Positions 1-10,859 of a DNA stretch of 64,000 nucleotides are shown here, in pieces. Origin of the DNA: Blakeslea trispora (lineage: Eukaryota > Mucoromycota > Mucoromycetes > Mucorales > Choanephoraceae). The translations under genes and the position numbers were made by a program. The stretch is taken from assembly GCA_025331445.1 (NCBI GenBank), contig JAIWNE010000017.1, positions 186,001-250,000 on the forward strand, read 5' to 3'. The notes below the pieces were generated by a model. It was not told the DNA's origin and made no database searches. It saw nothing but the letters and a program-made list of their open reading frames with translations. The stretch's first letter is position 1. Each line of letters opens with the position of its first letter.

Positions 1-1572
1 CAAAAGTTCTCGAAGCTTAAGGTTGAAAACTCTAGAGCAAAGATCAGGTCGATCTGAAGCTTTTTGGTTATACAACAATTGCCGTTGAATCTCAGGCCAC
101 TTTGGATTGCAAGTGAAGGTAATGAAGTAGTCGGGTTTACCAAATCTTCTAACAATGCTAAGGGAATCCTGATAAAGTTGAGCCATGTGGCGTGGACCTC
201 CAATGAACGAAGATGGTAATATAATTCTTTTACCAATGTTCGCTAAACTTTGTGGATCAGCCGAGTTAACATAATCATTAACGTGGACAGCATCTTGTAA
301 ACCTTGATAAGCTTCACATCTTAACTTTTTCTGGTTTAAAGGAATGTATGAAAGTCGATTCTGTTGCATTTTAGCGTAGTTATCAACAATATGTTGTTGA
401 AAAAGATTGCCAAAGGAATGCAAAAGATGATTGTCATTAGGTCTGTACATCAATCGAAAGCTGTAGAATTCCATTACAGTTACTTTGTGATTGCCAGACA
501 TGCTTTTTGTTTCGATACTCCAGCCAGGTTCACCGGTGGGAAACAAAAGAACATAGTGCAATGGGTCGTAGAACTGGTTGGACTCATTTACTCTTGTCAG
601 AGAATCATCTTTGTATCGGACAACGATGTCTCGTGGATTGGGTGCATCATCATCATTTTCACCACCTATGATAATGGCAGCTATTTCAGACCCATGAGTT
701 GGACGGTTGTAGCGTCTACGATCCGGAACACCTTCAGCTCTAAATACCAATTTGATGTTATCCAACGACTCAGTCCCATAGGTTTGAGCTTCAGAACTAT
801 TGCGTTGATCCTTTGCAATTTGCGTCATGTTCTTAAAGATTGACACAAATGGGTTCAACTGATGCATGAGTTCTTGCAATTGTTGAAGAGTCTCGATTTT
901 AATGCTGGGTGCGACTGCATGGCGATTGGCAAGTTCTTGTTCAGCATCGTAAATATATATCTGAGCAAATTTAGGGCTAGCGTTATGTGAAGGCATAGCA
1001 GACCCGATCAAGTGGTAAGGACTTCCTTGAATTCTGAATGTATAAGAACCAACAGAATGGTTTGCCAAACTCAAATCCAAGTTAACACCGAATGAGGTGA
1101 AACTCAGAGAACTATTGTAAAGACCAATGTTTTTTTGGAATTCCTTAGAAGTAGAATCACTGTTCTTAAGTAAATCAGAAATTTCTCTTGGTGTGGGTTG
1201 CAGAGAAGGTAAAATAGATTTTCCTTTACAACAACAAAGTTGAAACTCAGGGTGAGTCTTACTACTTCTAACGACTCTTTCTTCAATCCACATTAAGGCA
1301 CCACAATGAAAACAAACACAGTCCATGGAACCACGGTCGTCTCGAACTGTTGGCAATGCAGTCAAGTTCTTTGCAATGTTCAATGTTGCTTGTTGATTGC
1401 GAGAGCGAACTCCTCCGCCAGTATTGGTGCTTTCAGGGAGAGAACCATGGTTGTTCGAAGGCTGATTAACAGAATCAGACTGAGCTTGATTGAGAGGGTT
1501 CATTCTACAACCACGGAATGTGCGTCTCAAATGACCGGGTTCGTTGCAAGCAGCACAGTAGATGTTAGACAT
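1..1572 (-). CDS. Helitron Rep/helicase, N-terminal part (runs off left edge)
   Basis: An uninterrupted 524-codon frame starts at the ATG at 1572-1570 and leaves the window at base 1, so only the N-terminal part is visible. Near the N-terminus is a zinc-knuckle-like CX2CX4HX7C motif (CAACNEPGH...C). A Cys cluster (CVCFHCGALMW) follows, then the Helitron_like_N region ending in FGKPDYFITFTCNPKWPEIQ, which is conserved up to the edge. It aligns along its whole length with the element at 31859-36550, so this is a second, diverged Helitron copy on the other strand. The family makes a rolling-circle Rep endonuclease fused to a PIF1-type helicase. The HUH and helicase parts would lie outside the window. 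No stop or frameshift is present in the visible part, so this copy may be less damaged than the one at 32-36 kb. The family assignment is firm; activity is unknown. Confidence 0.92.
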   Translation of the reverse strand, partial: MSNIYCAACNEPGHLRRTFRGCRMNPLNQAQSDSVNQPSNNHGSLPESTNTGGGVRSRNQQATLNIAKNLTALPTVRDDRGSMDCVCFHCGALMWIEERVVRSSKTHPEFQLCCCKGKSILPSLQPTPREISDLLKNSDSTSKEFQKNIGLYNSSLSFTSFGVNLDLSLANHSVGSYTFRIQGSPYHLIGSAMPSHNASPKFAQIYIYDAEQELANRHAVAPSIKIETLQQLQELMHQLNPFVSIFKNMTQIAKDQRNSSEAQTYGTESLDNIKLVFRAEGVPDRRRYNRPTHGSEIAAIIIGGENDDDAPNPRDIVVRYKDDSLTRVNESNQFYDPLHYVLLFPTGEPGWSIETKSMSGNHKVTVMEFYSFRLMYRPNDNHLLHSFGNLFQQHIVDNYAKMQQNRLSYIPLNQKKLRCEAYQGLQDAVHVNDYVNSADPQSLANIGKRIILPSSFIGGPRHMAQLYQDSLSIVRRFGKPDYFITFTCNPKWPEIQRQLLYNQKASDRPDLCSRVFNLKLRELL

Positions 1573-1887
1573 TTTTGTTGAAAGTTTGTTTGTATAGCGT
1601 GAGTTGGAGCGAGAAAAAGTGGATAATAAATGAATAAAAGGGAACTAATTACTACAATTGACGTATTTTCTCTTATTTTTTCTGAAATTTTCTCTTATTT
1701 GCTGAAAAATACAATATATTAACTGATAAAGGATATTGCATCTAGCGTAGGTTTGTAGAAAAAATAATGTCGAAAAAGGAAAGCAGGAAATCGAGTCACG
1801 CAGACGGATATTTTTTCCTCAAGTTTCCAGGAAATAGAGGATTTCAATAAGAACAGTACATGTTTTGTCAGATAAAAACCACTTTTC
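1573..1887. other. AT-rich stretch upstream of the left Helitron ORF
   Basis: No open frame is supported here. It should hold the promoter and 5' terminus of the minus-strand Helitron. I do not see the G/C-rich palindromic repeats that precede the other copy. Confidence 0.5.
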
Positions 1888-2174
1888 ATTCTCAAGGGCA
1901 AACACGTCATCTACAGAACTAAGATTTCTACCTGGGCTGTAGTTGACTGTATGTCTTTACTGTTTGCAGCACCCTTTTCTGCGCCTATAGCGGCTCAGAA
2001 ATCTGCATCCCTCAAGCAAGATTAGTGCAGCTTTTTATTCTCAAGGGCAAACACGTCATCTACAGAACTAAGATTTCTACCTGGGCTGTAGTTGACTGTA
2101 TGTCTTTACTGTTTGTAGCAGCCTTTTCTTCGACTGCAGTGGCTCAGAAATCTGCATTTCTCAAGCATGATTAG
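1888..2174. repeat. Tandem duplication, two ~138-bp copies, 149-bp period
   Basis: Copy one (1888-2025) and copy two (2037-2174) share almost every base from ATTCTCAAGGGCAAACACG onward, through CTACCTGGGCTGTAGTTGAC and to a CTCAAGCA(A/T)GATTAG end. Differences cluster in the last third. No coding frame spans the unit. It looks like a fairly recent tandem duplication of non-coding sequence. Confidence 0.9.
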
Positions 2175-2719
2175 AGATGAAAATTTCAATTTAATAAGCA
2201 AAAAAAAAATAGGCGGTCTGATTTAAGACAAAGCAAAGCAAGAGAATTATTCGAGATTGTTTTGAAGGCATGTTTGAAGCAAGACAAGTGCCTCCATGAT
2301 GTATGCAATGTATAAAGAAAGTATATTCTGGGTGTTTATCGTATTTGGGTACATATAGGAACAAGTTTATTTTACCGACTGAAATAATAAAGGCAGAATG
2401 GCTAATTTGGTAACCTACGTATATTTTAATCAAATGTGGCCTGAATAAATCAATAAGAGTTGATTCTTACACTGTAGTTTTTTTTTTTTTTAATTTTTTT
2501 TGTTTAGAAAAAATGCGAAAGATGTATTATTGGGGCCACTGGTTGTCTTCTTTTTCCTCGTCCGTCTTAACCATGACCTGCAAACGAGTTTTCTTCTTTT
2601 GCATTCCGGTCTACATGGAGCTGTGATGAATTTCTCAGACGCAGAGGCTGTTTTATAGTACGCTATTTTTTGCAAGAACTCTACGCTCTTCAATTTACTG
2701 GATGGATCAAACATCTCAC
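2175..2719. other. No gene seen; AT-rich
   Basis: A long T-run at about 2479-2500 and short random open frames only. I see no homology or splice-connected exons. Confidence 0.5.
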
Positions 2720-3290
2720 TTGTTTGCTAGTAAACTCCGTCGTCAGCTTCTTCAAGCAAAACCTCTCTATCTATCATCAGCACAACTGACTCAATTTTGG
2801 GCCTTGCCCTTAGACCCCCTCCCCCTTTCGTACCTTTTGATTCCGAATTCTTCATGACAAGTTTCATTGTCAGGATACAATTACCCTCTTCCTTCCCGAT
2901 GCTCTTGCTACCTGCCTATTCTACCACAATGCTTCGAAATCCAGACACCATTTGCTTGTTGAATATCCTCCTAATTGGGCTATTTGGCAAATAGTACTTC
3001 GAAATGCCTTTCACTTCCTAGAATTCAGTCCTCCACAGGTTATTGCAGTCCTTTGTAATCTACAGTCCTACGCATATGCTCCCTCGACCACCCTATTCAC
3101 CCCTGTGTGCCGCTACTGCTAGGGCCATCTGGTGTACTCACTGGGCTTTTATCCGTCAATCAACTCCTTTTCGTGAATCCGCTATTCTCAGTCATATTAC
3201 AAGTCTCATTTAATCCCTCTATGTTGTCCTAGCACACCTCTCATTTCGACGTGTGACTATTTCTTTTCATTTATTAATAGAGACTTTTGG
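2720..3290 (+). pseudogene. LINE (non-LTR retrotransposon) 3' end, decayed
   Basis: On the plus strand the frame running to the TAG near 3120 reads like the C-terminal tail of a fungal LINE reverse transcriptase: FHCQDTITLFLPDA, then HHLLVEYPPNWAIWQIVL, then EFSPPQVIAVLCNL. After one frameshift the tail continues as ARAIWCTHWAFIRQSTPF and ends at TAA 3211-3213. The 3' UTR carries AGCACACCTCTC-TTT-GACGTG followed by TTATTTATTAATA. The same 3' UTR recurs at 9180-9240. The HLLVE-P--W--W motif recurs in another relic at 41.4-41.7 kb. No 5' part of the element is recognisable here. Confidence 0.7.
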
Positions 3291-3777
3291 GAAGCAAAAG
3301 TTAGATGTCTCGATTAAAAGTTGAGCAGCTTGAATTTCTTAAGTGTCAAAAGACACTGCCCTTCGCTCTTTGAGAAATTTGGAGCAATCAGTTATCAGCC
3401 TTACAACAATTTGCACTTATGATAAATTTAACTATAGAAAAAGACTGTTTATGGCTCTAAATTATGATAGAGCACCTACAATAGGTCTATATGTTATTCA
3501 TTCGCACTTATTTGTTATATCTTATGATTTTTCTGTACGCAGTGCTAGCATTTTTTTGTGGGATATCTTGTATAATTACTATACGATGCAACTATCTAAT
3601 TCTTCAGCCATACTTGGCATGATTTATTGTTAACATCTTATAATTATAACGCTAACAATTGATAAATCCAAAGACCTGAAAAACATAGTTATTCTCTCAA
3701 ATCCTGATTTTTGCTCATTTTTGCTCGTCGGAACCAAATTTCAGCCAATAGAACTGCTTAGATTCATATACCGTCGT
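3291..3777. other. No gene seen
   Basis: A 96-codon open frame at 3343-3633 has no recognisable domain and no convincing start context. I treat it as chance. Confidence 0.4.
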
Positions 3778-4003
3778 AAGGGCAAACCTTATCTAATGGA
3801 CCTTAGCAAGGTCTATTGAATAAGATTTGTCCTTAGAGTGCGTGACTTTTGGCGTAGTTATTTCCTGATAGGGTAACCCAAGGGCAATGAATTTATCTTC
3901 CAAAAGTCTGTATTAACTGATAGATGGATTCAGCTGCCATTAGGCATCAGATGGCTATCATTGAAAAATAGATACTAGCGTAGCCATCTGATGACAAATG
4001 GCA
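3778..4003. repeat. Two adjacent imperfect palindromes
   Basis: The first palindrome (3778-3835) pairs AAGGGCAAACCTTATC...GACCTT with AAGGTC...ATAAGATTTGTCCTT around a three-base centre. The second has 23-base arms at 3935-3957 and 3981-4003, matching at 20 of 23 positions (the shared part is CATCAGATGGCTA), around a 23-base loop. The cause is unknown; they could be short non-autonomous element remnants or transcribed hairpins. Confidence 0.7.
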
Positions 4004-5312
4004 ACCTGATATATATGAGCTGCTGATTGGCCTTTACAGTGGCAGATGTTGTATACATGCCATATTGGGAACAATAACGGTTTCTAAAGTCAGATTAGTC
4101 ATCACGACATTAACATATTTGGATATAGTGATTCATCAGTTCTATACGTTCCAAGTAAAACAAACAAAGAGTGCGTTGTAATGAATCGTATGAGAAATAC
4201 TCGGTTAACAGGTTGGATCCATCATTAGTATAAATAGAGATAGAAAATACATATTAAATAAAGGACAACTTTTCTTTGGTCTGATTGATTTATTCTTGTT
4301 ATCAATTATATCATTATATCACAGCAGAGATGTTAGAACAACCTACTTGAAAAAAGTGTGAATAATGGAACTCTTCTAGTCAGAGTGTTAGTTACATCAA
4401 GACCATAGGCGAGATAAAACACATATCAGTCTATGTAATTAAGTGTCGTTAATGAGCGATATACTTTTGTAATAAAAACCCAACTTACCAGCACATCTTG
4501 ACATCGACATTACTAGAGTATGCTTAAATAAGCAAAATTAGCGATCTGTTTCTTATTGCAGCAAAGCGTCATGAAACTTACGTTTGCTATACAGAGCTTG
4601 ATCTGCTATGAGTGTGTCATGTGAAAAGATTAAGAGTCAAAGATGTTGTACCAAAAGAAAGAGGTATTTTTTTTTGTGTCTGAAGATTTCCTTTTTCGTA
4701 AAGTCATTTGAAACCATCTCAGTCAATAGAATTTATTTCTTGAACATTCTAAAGCTCCCTTTGCTATAAATCGTCGTCTAAACATGGATTATACTGTCGA
4801 GAATTGTCGTCGCTAGAATCTGAATCCTAGCCTGAGCCAATCATCTCTTAATTGCCTAATCAACCCCAAGAAGATTCTAGCAAGAGAAACCAGTTCGAGA
4901 AAATTCTCATAACTTGTCTTCTAAAAACTATATAAACAATGAATCACTCTATCCAATAAAGAACAACTTTATTCTTTCCAAAAAGATACAAAAAGCTAAT
5001 CTACTTCTATTCCAGCCATTTCTTAAGGCAACTTTAACTACCGACAACTCACTCTTGTTTCAATACAAAGTCTTTTTATATATCCAGTTGCAGTACATTA
5101 TTCAGATTTTTGTAAACTTATTCACCATATTTAGATGTAACCTTTCAAGGAGTATTGTGCCACTACGCAACATGCCGTGTAACTTCGGGACCTCTTGGGA
5201 CTTTAACAATGCTGTAAAACGCCATTATCTGTTTTCTCAATTACCCGTCTCTTTTTGTATTTTATGTTCTAAAGCTATCTCCAAGATGGATTTTTTGCAA
5301 CCACGTAATTAA
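4004..5312. other. No recognised gene; possible 5' exon of the next gene
   Basis: A 132-codon plus-strand frame (4914-5312) ends in TAA immediately before, and in the same frame as, the first recognised exon of the next gene. No domain is recognised in it. The true first exon of the next gene probably lies in this interval. Confidence 0.35.
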
Positions 5313-7258
5313 CATATTTCGCAAAAATCAGCAAATGGTCTAACTTTTCAAAAAGATCTACAGGACTATTTAAACACTACAGAGCAGCCTTCGCTTGCAA
5401 ATTTTTTAGAAAAGTTTTCTCATCTCTTTGAGAACCATGCTGCCACTGACGCGTACACTTTCAGAAAGCAAGCAATTGAATCATACTGCAAAGTATGGAA
5501 AAGTTGTGATCGCAAAGACGATCCATTGCTTATTGTACACAAAGAGATTCTAGACGAAGTCTTCTATAAGAACGCCGTAAGTTCTATCAATACCTCTGTC
5601 TTGCATATATGCTTATATTAATACTGTATAAAACAGAAAACTCCTGTAGTAGTCAGACAGGCAATGTTCCAGTGGTATTATAGCTTGGTAATACCAATTT
5701 CCTGCAAGTGCTTCATACATACTTCTAACTTGTCATTAGTGCGAGGGCCATGATCTTGCTTCTTTTAATGGAAAGTACAAAGAGGCTATCAACAATTTCA
5801 TGAGCAAGAAAACAACGAATTCTAGGGCTTTACTTGACAAAATGTCCATCAAGTTGCTCGAGAATTATGATTCGTTGTTACCTGAAGAAAGACACGTGTT
5901 GAAGTAAGTTGTGAAGACAATAAGCCAAAGAACCATAATGAATTAACATAAACAAAAAAACAAAAAATAAGGCTGAGCCTTTCATATGTTGTTGACTTGA
6001 TTGATGGAAGTGATAAGGTTTATAAGAGATATATAAAAAGTGATCTTTTTTGGAAGAACCTGAGCGTGAAGAAAGAAGAAATCCTGGATGACAGCGAAGA
6101 TAGCAAAATCGAAGAATATGCCAAGGACATTGTGGAGGTAATAGAGATTGTTACTGTCGTTAAATAGGAAGCTAATTATAATAACTATTATTCCAGGCAT
6201 GTAACAAAGATGTGGATGAAGCATTGGTCCTTGTGCTAGAAAAGAAGGTCGAGCTGATCAAGAAGAAGAAGAAAAACACCACTGAATACCAAGTATTGAT
6301 GGTTTTTAATTATCTGTAAGTAATTTTATTTTTTCTTAAACACATACTTATGCTTTTGACTAGACTTGATAATGCTGATTCGTGGCTGTCTTCTTTCAAG
6401 CATTCTGAGGCTGAGTTAGTATCAAGGCTAAATGATCTGTTGAAAATCTTCTTCTCAAACACAGCAATCATCACTAAAATGTTAGTCATTCTTAATTACT
6501 TATCGAAACAGAAAGCACCTCTTTAACTAAGGTATTTTTTATTAGTGGAGAGACAACATCAGCTTCAACCAAGCAATCAAGGAATTCCAATGAATTCAAT
6601 TTCTCAAAAAGCAGCTCAAGCAACTTCTTTATTTCCGGCTCAGCATCAACATCAACAAGCAAATCAATCGCTGGAAGGAAGATTGATATTTTGATAAAAT
6701 CAAAAGATATTGAATTGTCTTGCTGCGAGTTTAAAGCTTCTGCCTCCAAATGCTTAACTTCGTATCAGCGTAGTAAGAATCTGAGATTAAATCAAGAGAT
6801 TAAAGAAGGCCTAAAGAAAGTAAATGTCAATACCCAAGTCATTGGTTTAAATTGGGAAGGTAATATAAGTCAATAAAGGTCTGCAAAGCGTAACTCACTC
6901 CTTTTTTTTTTTTTTTTTTTTTTTAGGAAAATACGGGTATCTTTTTGGCTTGACTGAGCAAAATGGTGTGTATGTTGGTTACCATTTATGCAACCTTATA
7001 TTTCCAGCAGCTATCAAGTCTGTTGATCATCATTTTGTATCAACGTTAAAACACATTGCTTCGTGGAAGGTAATCCAAGTATAATAATAACATTTTTGCT
7101 TCTCTTATGCTTACCATCCACAATAGAACTTTCTTGTTGATTTGAACGCTAAAGCTGTAAATAGCATGATGCTTCCCAGTCACTACGAACCTGATTACCC
7201 GTTGACATGCCATACCCCCATCTATACCCCTAATAAACGTCAGCGTACTTCTGAATGA
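5313..7258 (+). CDS. Mucoralean hypothetical protein with GRK-D...EFK nuclease-like core, 9 exons
   Basis: Nine exons join in frame with GT-AG introns of 48-68 nt: to 5576, 5637-5687, 5740-5903, 5972-6137, 6197-6315, 6364-6480, 6546-6859, 6927-7069, 7127-7258 (stop 7256-7258). The N-terminal half is charged and helical. A Ser-rich linker precedes GRKIDILIKSKDIELSCCEF followed by K, then QRSKNLRLNQEI. The spaced D, E-x-K and Q/K-N-x-R-x-N look like a PD-(D/E)XK nuclease core. The C-terminal third (GYLFGLTEQNGVYVGYHLC) ends in a basic tail (TPNKRQRTSE). The start is not resolved: the first exon is open back to a TAA at 5310-5312, with an acceptor-like CAG at 5329-5331 implying an upstream exon. 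I recall similar proteins as a multi-copy hypothetical family in Mucorales, but the function is inference. Conservation across eight intron junctions argues that this copy is intact or recently so. Confidence 0.75.
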
Positions 7259-7388
7259 GGTGGCTTAATTTGTTTTCTATTAGATTTAAGCACACCATTT
7301 CTAGAGCACAAAAAAAAAAAAATCCAAATCAAAGCATCAACTGTTATATTCGAAGAATATAGCAGGCACAAATACAGTGCTTACGGTC

Positions 7389-7580
7389 CCAAATGACGGA
7401 TTTCAAAAATCATTTGGCGGTTTCCAAAAATCCAATTGGCGTAAGATAAAAAATCAATAAGCGTAAAAAAAAAATATCCAATCAGCAGTTTTCAAAATGT
7501 CAATGAGCGCATACCGAGATTTCAGATAGCGTATTCTCAAAAACCAAATGGCAGCATTATGAAAGCTTTTAGCGTACATG
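7389..7580. repeat. Left subterminal array, about nine ~22-bp units
   Basis: Successive units start CCAAATGACGG, CATTTGGCGG, CAATTGGCG, CAATAAGCG, CCAATCAGC, CAATGAGCG, CAGATAGCG, CAAATGGCA and CTTTTAGCG. Each is usually followed by an A-rich half. A mirror-image array occupies about 8900-9060 at the other end. The spacing of two helical turns suggests multiple binding sites for the transposase, which is inference. Confidence 0.8.
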
Positions 7581-7602
7581 TTGTTTATTTTATTTGCCCT
7601 TA

Positions 7603-8895
7603 TTAAAGTGGTTGTTTATTTCTACACTTCTCCAAAGCTGCAACAGAGTGCTCAATTGACTTGGTTATTATATCCCGAGGTATATCATTACAAGCATCGC
7701 GAATTCTTGTGAACAAGTCTTCCTTATCGTTGAATTTACTACGTTTGACTCTATTTTTGACTAACGACCAAAAGTGCTCTATGGGGTTTAGCTCAGGAGA
7801 GTAAGGTGGAAGATATACACATATATAGCCTCTGCTGGTGATCAGCGTTTCTATTTCCTGATTGTTGTGGATAGGTGCATTATCCATTACGAGATAAAAG
7901 CCTTTTAGTTCAGGGTGTTTGTCTAACTGGTCAAGTGTCCCTCTCAAAAAATTGAGATAATGTCCTGTTGTAGTGCCTTTTTTTTCCTGCTTTTTTACTT
8001 TCAGTAGCTTTTCTTTTGCGACCTCCAGAAACTTTGATTCTCTTATTCATTTGAGGAACTCGTACTTCAATATTAACAACCCCAACAGTAGCTATTGCCC
8101 CTAAAATAGAATGTGATTCAGCTTTTGCAGATGGTGTTGAAGCGATAGCTGGAGCACCAGAGGCTGATCGTCCATGCGAAGGCCTCATGTTGATATCGAA
8201 GCCGGATTCATCAATAAAAATGCAGTTTCGAAGAAAATCCATGTCTGAACTATCGTATTTCATCACCCAATCGTATCTTGCTTGGATACGAGCAGGATCG
8301 TTTCGAGCTTTAGGTTGACGTTGCAACCTTTTGATCGTCAAATTACACTCATGTAATATGAAGCTATTGACAGTTGATTGTTTCAACGTAAATCCTTCAA
8401 AAGTTTTTGTTAAACTATCTACAACTTCGTCGGTTGTAGTGTAAGGCTTATTGTCAAAAAGCTCAAGAATGTGTAACTTTTGTGGCTCTTGAAGCTGACT
8501 CTTGGCCCGACTGCTTTTGTTAGTCTGCTTTTCATATATGTTCCAACCGGGTTCTGTTCTGATTCGTTTTGCCCAAGTTTGAGCAGTCCTCTCAGCACTT
8601 CCAGCATACTCTGCTGCTTTAGCAACAGAAAAAGAAACTTCATTTTCAAGTAGTATAGGAGCAAAGTTTTCTGAGCATCTGTGTAAGATGCCTAGTTTCT
8701 AACATTCCCAACTTTATTATCAATAGTCTTGTTTACTTTTTCAATGACGAGCGAACTTCTGTTCTCTAAATTTTCGTCCTTGGCATCGAGCTCAATGGGA
8801 ACAGGTTGGCATTTATTGTATTCACTTAAATCTGGTAAGTTTTGAAGATTAGACTCGCCTCCTTCTTCAATAAAGAATCTGTGTGTGTTGCTCAT
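7603..8895 (-). pseudogene. IS630/Tc1-like DDE transposase, frameshifted
   Basis: The minus strand encodes a DDE transposase in pieces. The N-terminal piece starts at ATG 8895. It is followed by a TAG near 8690 after GNVRN, a helix-turn-helix region (AKAAEYAGSAERTAQTWAKR) reached after a one-base frameshift, and the first Asp block (NCIFIDESGFDINMR). A T8 run at 7978-7985 (A8 on the coding strand) then shifts the frame by one base. The last piece holds the second Asp and Glu blocks (YLVMDNAPIHNNQEI; YLPPYSPELNPIEHFW) and ends at 7603. All three acidic residues survive, but at least three lesions prevent a full-length product. The parallel copy at 62.4-63.7 kb gives the expected continuous order. 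Confidence 0.85.
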
Positions 8896-9179
8896 TTAAA
8901 TATATTCAAATGAAAGAAACGCTTTTTAGGATGATAGAGTCTGCTATTTGATTTTCAAAATATGCTGTATGGAAATTTTATTCACGCTTAATGGTTTTTT
9001 ATTTTATGACAGTTGCATTTTCAGAAACCGCTGATTGATTTTTCAAATCCGCCATTTGGGGGCCGTACGTCTGAATTTGTTGAAAAAGAACTTACTCAGG
9101 ATATTCCTTTTTCTAAATCTTTAGTTTTGGCAAAGGTTATTCGATTGCTTTAATTTAACAACAACTTATTTTGTCTTCT

Positions 9180-9240
9180 TCCGAGCACACCTCTCTTTTT
9201 GACGTGCGACTCCTCTCAATTATTTATTAATAAAAACAAT
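9180..9240 (+). repeat. Second copy of LINE 3' UTR tail
   Basis: GAGCACACCTCTC-TTT-TTGACGTGCGACT and a TTATTTATTAATA end match 3230-3290. Only the extreme 3' end is present, as expected of a 5'-truncated LINE insertion. Confidence 0.65.
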
Positions 9241-10004
9241 TCTACACAAAAAAAAAAGAACTTACTAAAAAAAGTGTGTATGATTTTCAATGCTACATTA
9301 TACACCATTTTCGGAAATAGTTTCTCTTCTTGAATGTGCTTTGTAACTCAATTATGATTCTTTTAAAGCCTTCGAAAGTGAGGGAAGCATATTGGTTGTG
9401 AGCAATCATAGGATAAATTACTTTGCCAGTAGATACAATCATGCAAGTAGAATGAGAGCTACTCAAATTAACAGAAAAGAAGTATCAGTGTAAGTGAGCT
9501 TGGCCGTTGAGTCTATGTTTGACGCATGGAGTCTGGGCTGTATCTAGTCGATATTGCGAGTACAAATACTAAATTTTCCTTGACTTTTATGCAAATAATA
9601 TTGTCTCCTCCCTTCCTTTTTCTCTTCTCTCTGAAAATTCTTTTTCCTCTCTCTCTCCTTGGAACACTTAATCAAATAGTTGTTATCTAAATGATCAAAG
9701 TAGAAGTTAACTATTTGACTTTCTCATTCATTGTGTTAGTAAGCCGTTTTCAAAGAGGAGGAGTTGAGAGTCCAACTGATGAGTTCAGCCAATGAACATA
9801 GGAAGCCCTAAGGCTTACTAAATTTTCATAATTTAGTGTTTTATTTTTTAGACTAGCCATAGAAGATGTGTCAACTATTACATAATGAAAACGCGAATTA
9901 CCTATTTAGGTACTCATCCAATCAATGTAAAGATTTGTCATCACTCTCCTCTCCTTTTTCGTTTTCATTTATGATACTCTTGTGTTACTTTAAAATAAAA
10001 CACA
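9241..10004. other. Intergenic, upstream of GST gene
   Basis: No open frame with support. Pyrimidine-rich tracts lie at 9600-9660. The proximal part is the GST promoter region. Confidence 0.5.
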
Positions 10005-10012
10005 TATAAAAG
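10005..10012 (+). promoter_or_regulatory. TATA box of GST gene
   Basis: TATAAAAG lies 59 bases upstream of the GST ATG, followed by a C/T-rich leader. It is a well-placed canonical TATA element, and none as clear was seen ahead of the other genes. Confidence 0.65.
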
Positions 10013-10070
10013 GCGTGAGTATTCTTTCAATTTCTTTTCCTATCCAATTCAATTATATTTATTTAGAACT

Positions 10071-10859
10071 ATGTCTGCTCAATTAGAATTATTTACATTC
10101 AAGCTCTCTCTCTGGGGCGCTGCTGCTCGCTTAGCTATCAACGAACTCAATGTGCCTGATGTAAAGCAAACTGAGATTGATCTTTCTAAAGCTGAAAACT
10201 TCTCTCCCGAATACCTCAAGATCAATCCTAACCATACTGTACCTGCTCTAGAAATAAATGAACACGGAAGTAAGCGCTTCTTAGGTGATACCAAGTCTGT
10301 TGTAGAATATCTCGATAAATTGGCAGGCGGTCATCTCTATCCTGCTGACAAACAAGCCGAGCTGGATGAATTCATCAACAAAGTGCACGGAGAGGCTGAT
10401 GTCGGTAACCCTCTCTTCTTCACCTCAGGTAACCCTGAAGAACTCAAGGCTAAAAAGGAGCAAATCGTTCCTTTCTTGGAAAACCGTATTCAAGGTTGGG
10501 AAACCTATGCCAAGCAAGCTCCCGAACACAAGGAACTCTATGAAAAGAACATTCAGGAGACTAAGGGACTGTTGAGTTTCTATACAGGTAATGATCCTCA
10601 ACCTATGTTTGGTAAAAACAAGCAACTTTGGGAGGCTGGTTCCAAGTTTTTGGATGAAGTTGAAGCTCATCTGAATAAACAACAAAGTGGTGAATATCTC
10701 TTTGGTGCTTATTCTGTTGCTGATGTTCATTTAACTCCTCATCTTCATCGTCTCTTGTTGGTTCGTAAGCCCGAAGAAGTCTTTGCTAACCGTCCTAGCT
10801 TGAAGGCTTACTATGAACGTGTGCAAGCTCGTCCAAGCTTCAAGAAGACCTTTGAGTAA
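10071..10859 (+). CDS. Glutathione S-transferase family protein
   Basis: An intronless 262-residue protein. The N-terminal half is a thioredoxin-like GST_N domain (about residues 4-90) with the cis-proline motif HTVPALE and the glutathione-binding turn DTKSVVEYLD. The C-terminal helical GST_C domain ends YSVADVHLTPHLHRL...RPSLKAYYERVQARPSF, typical of the family. A longer inter-domain segment (about residues 110-175) resembles GDAP1-like GSTs more than small cytosolic ones. Expected activity is conjugation of glutathione to electrophiles or peroxides in the cytosol; the substrate cannot be read. The codons look highly optimised (TCT, GCT, CTC, AAG), and with the TATA box this suggests strong expression. 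An AATAAA-like signal (ATAAATAAAC) follows about 30 bases after the stop. Confidence 0.88.
   Translation: MSAQLELFTFKLSLWGAAARLAINELNVPDVKQTEIDLSKAENFSPEYLKINPNHTVPALEINEHGSKRFLGDTKSVVEYLDKLAGGHLYPADKQAELDEFINKVHGEADVGNPLFFTSGNPEELKAKKEQIVPFLENRIQGWETYAKQAPEHKELYEKNIQETKGLLSFYTGNDPQPMFGKNKQLWEAGSKFLDEVEAHLNKQQSGEYLFGAYSVADVHLTPHLHRLLLVRKPEEVFANRPSLKAYYERVQARPSFKKTFE

Larger units (their letters stand above)
7375..9073 (-). mobile_element. IS630/Tc1-like DNA transposon, 1.7 kb, with long TIRs
   Basis: The left end begins at 7375 (CAGTGCTTACGGTCCCAAAT, preceded by TA). The right end, read as reverse complement, begins CAGACGTACGGCCCCCAAAT at 9073, and the two ends align for about 60 bp. The right flank is AA rather than TA, so one side of the TA target duplication seems mutated. 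Inside both ends lie direct repeats of about 22 bp with a CAATNRGCG core. They contain a broken transposase on the minus strand. The element sits next to a LINE 3' tail at 9180-9240. Confidence 0.85.

Noticed and set aside
364..843. 159-codon plus-strand open frame at the left end
   Set aside because: It is antisense to the continuous Helitron Rep frame, which has clear homology to the second Helitron.
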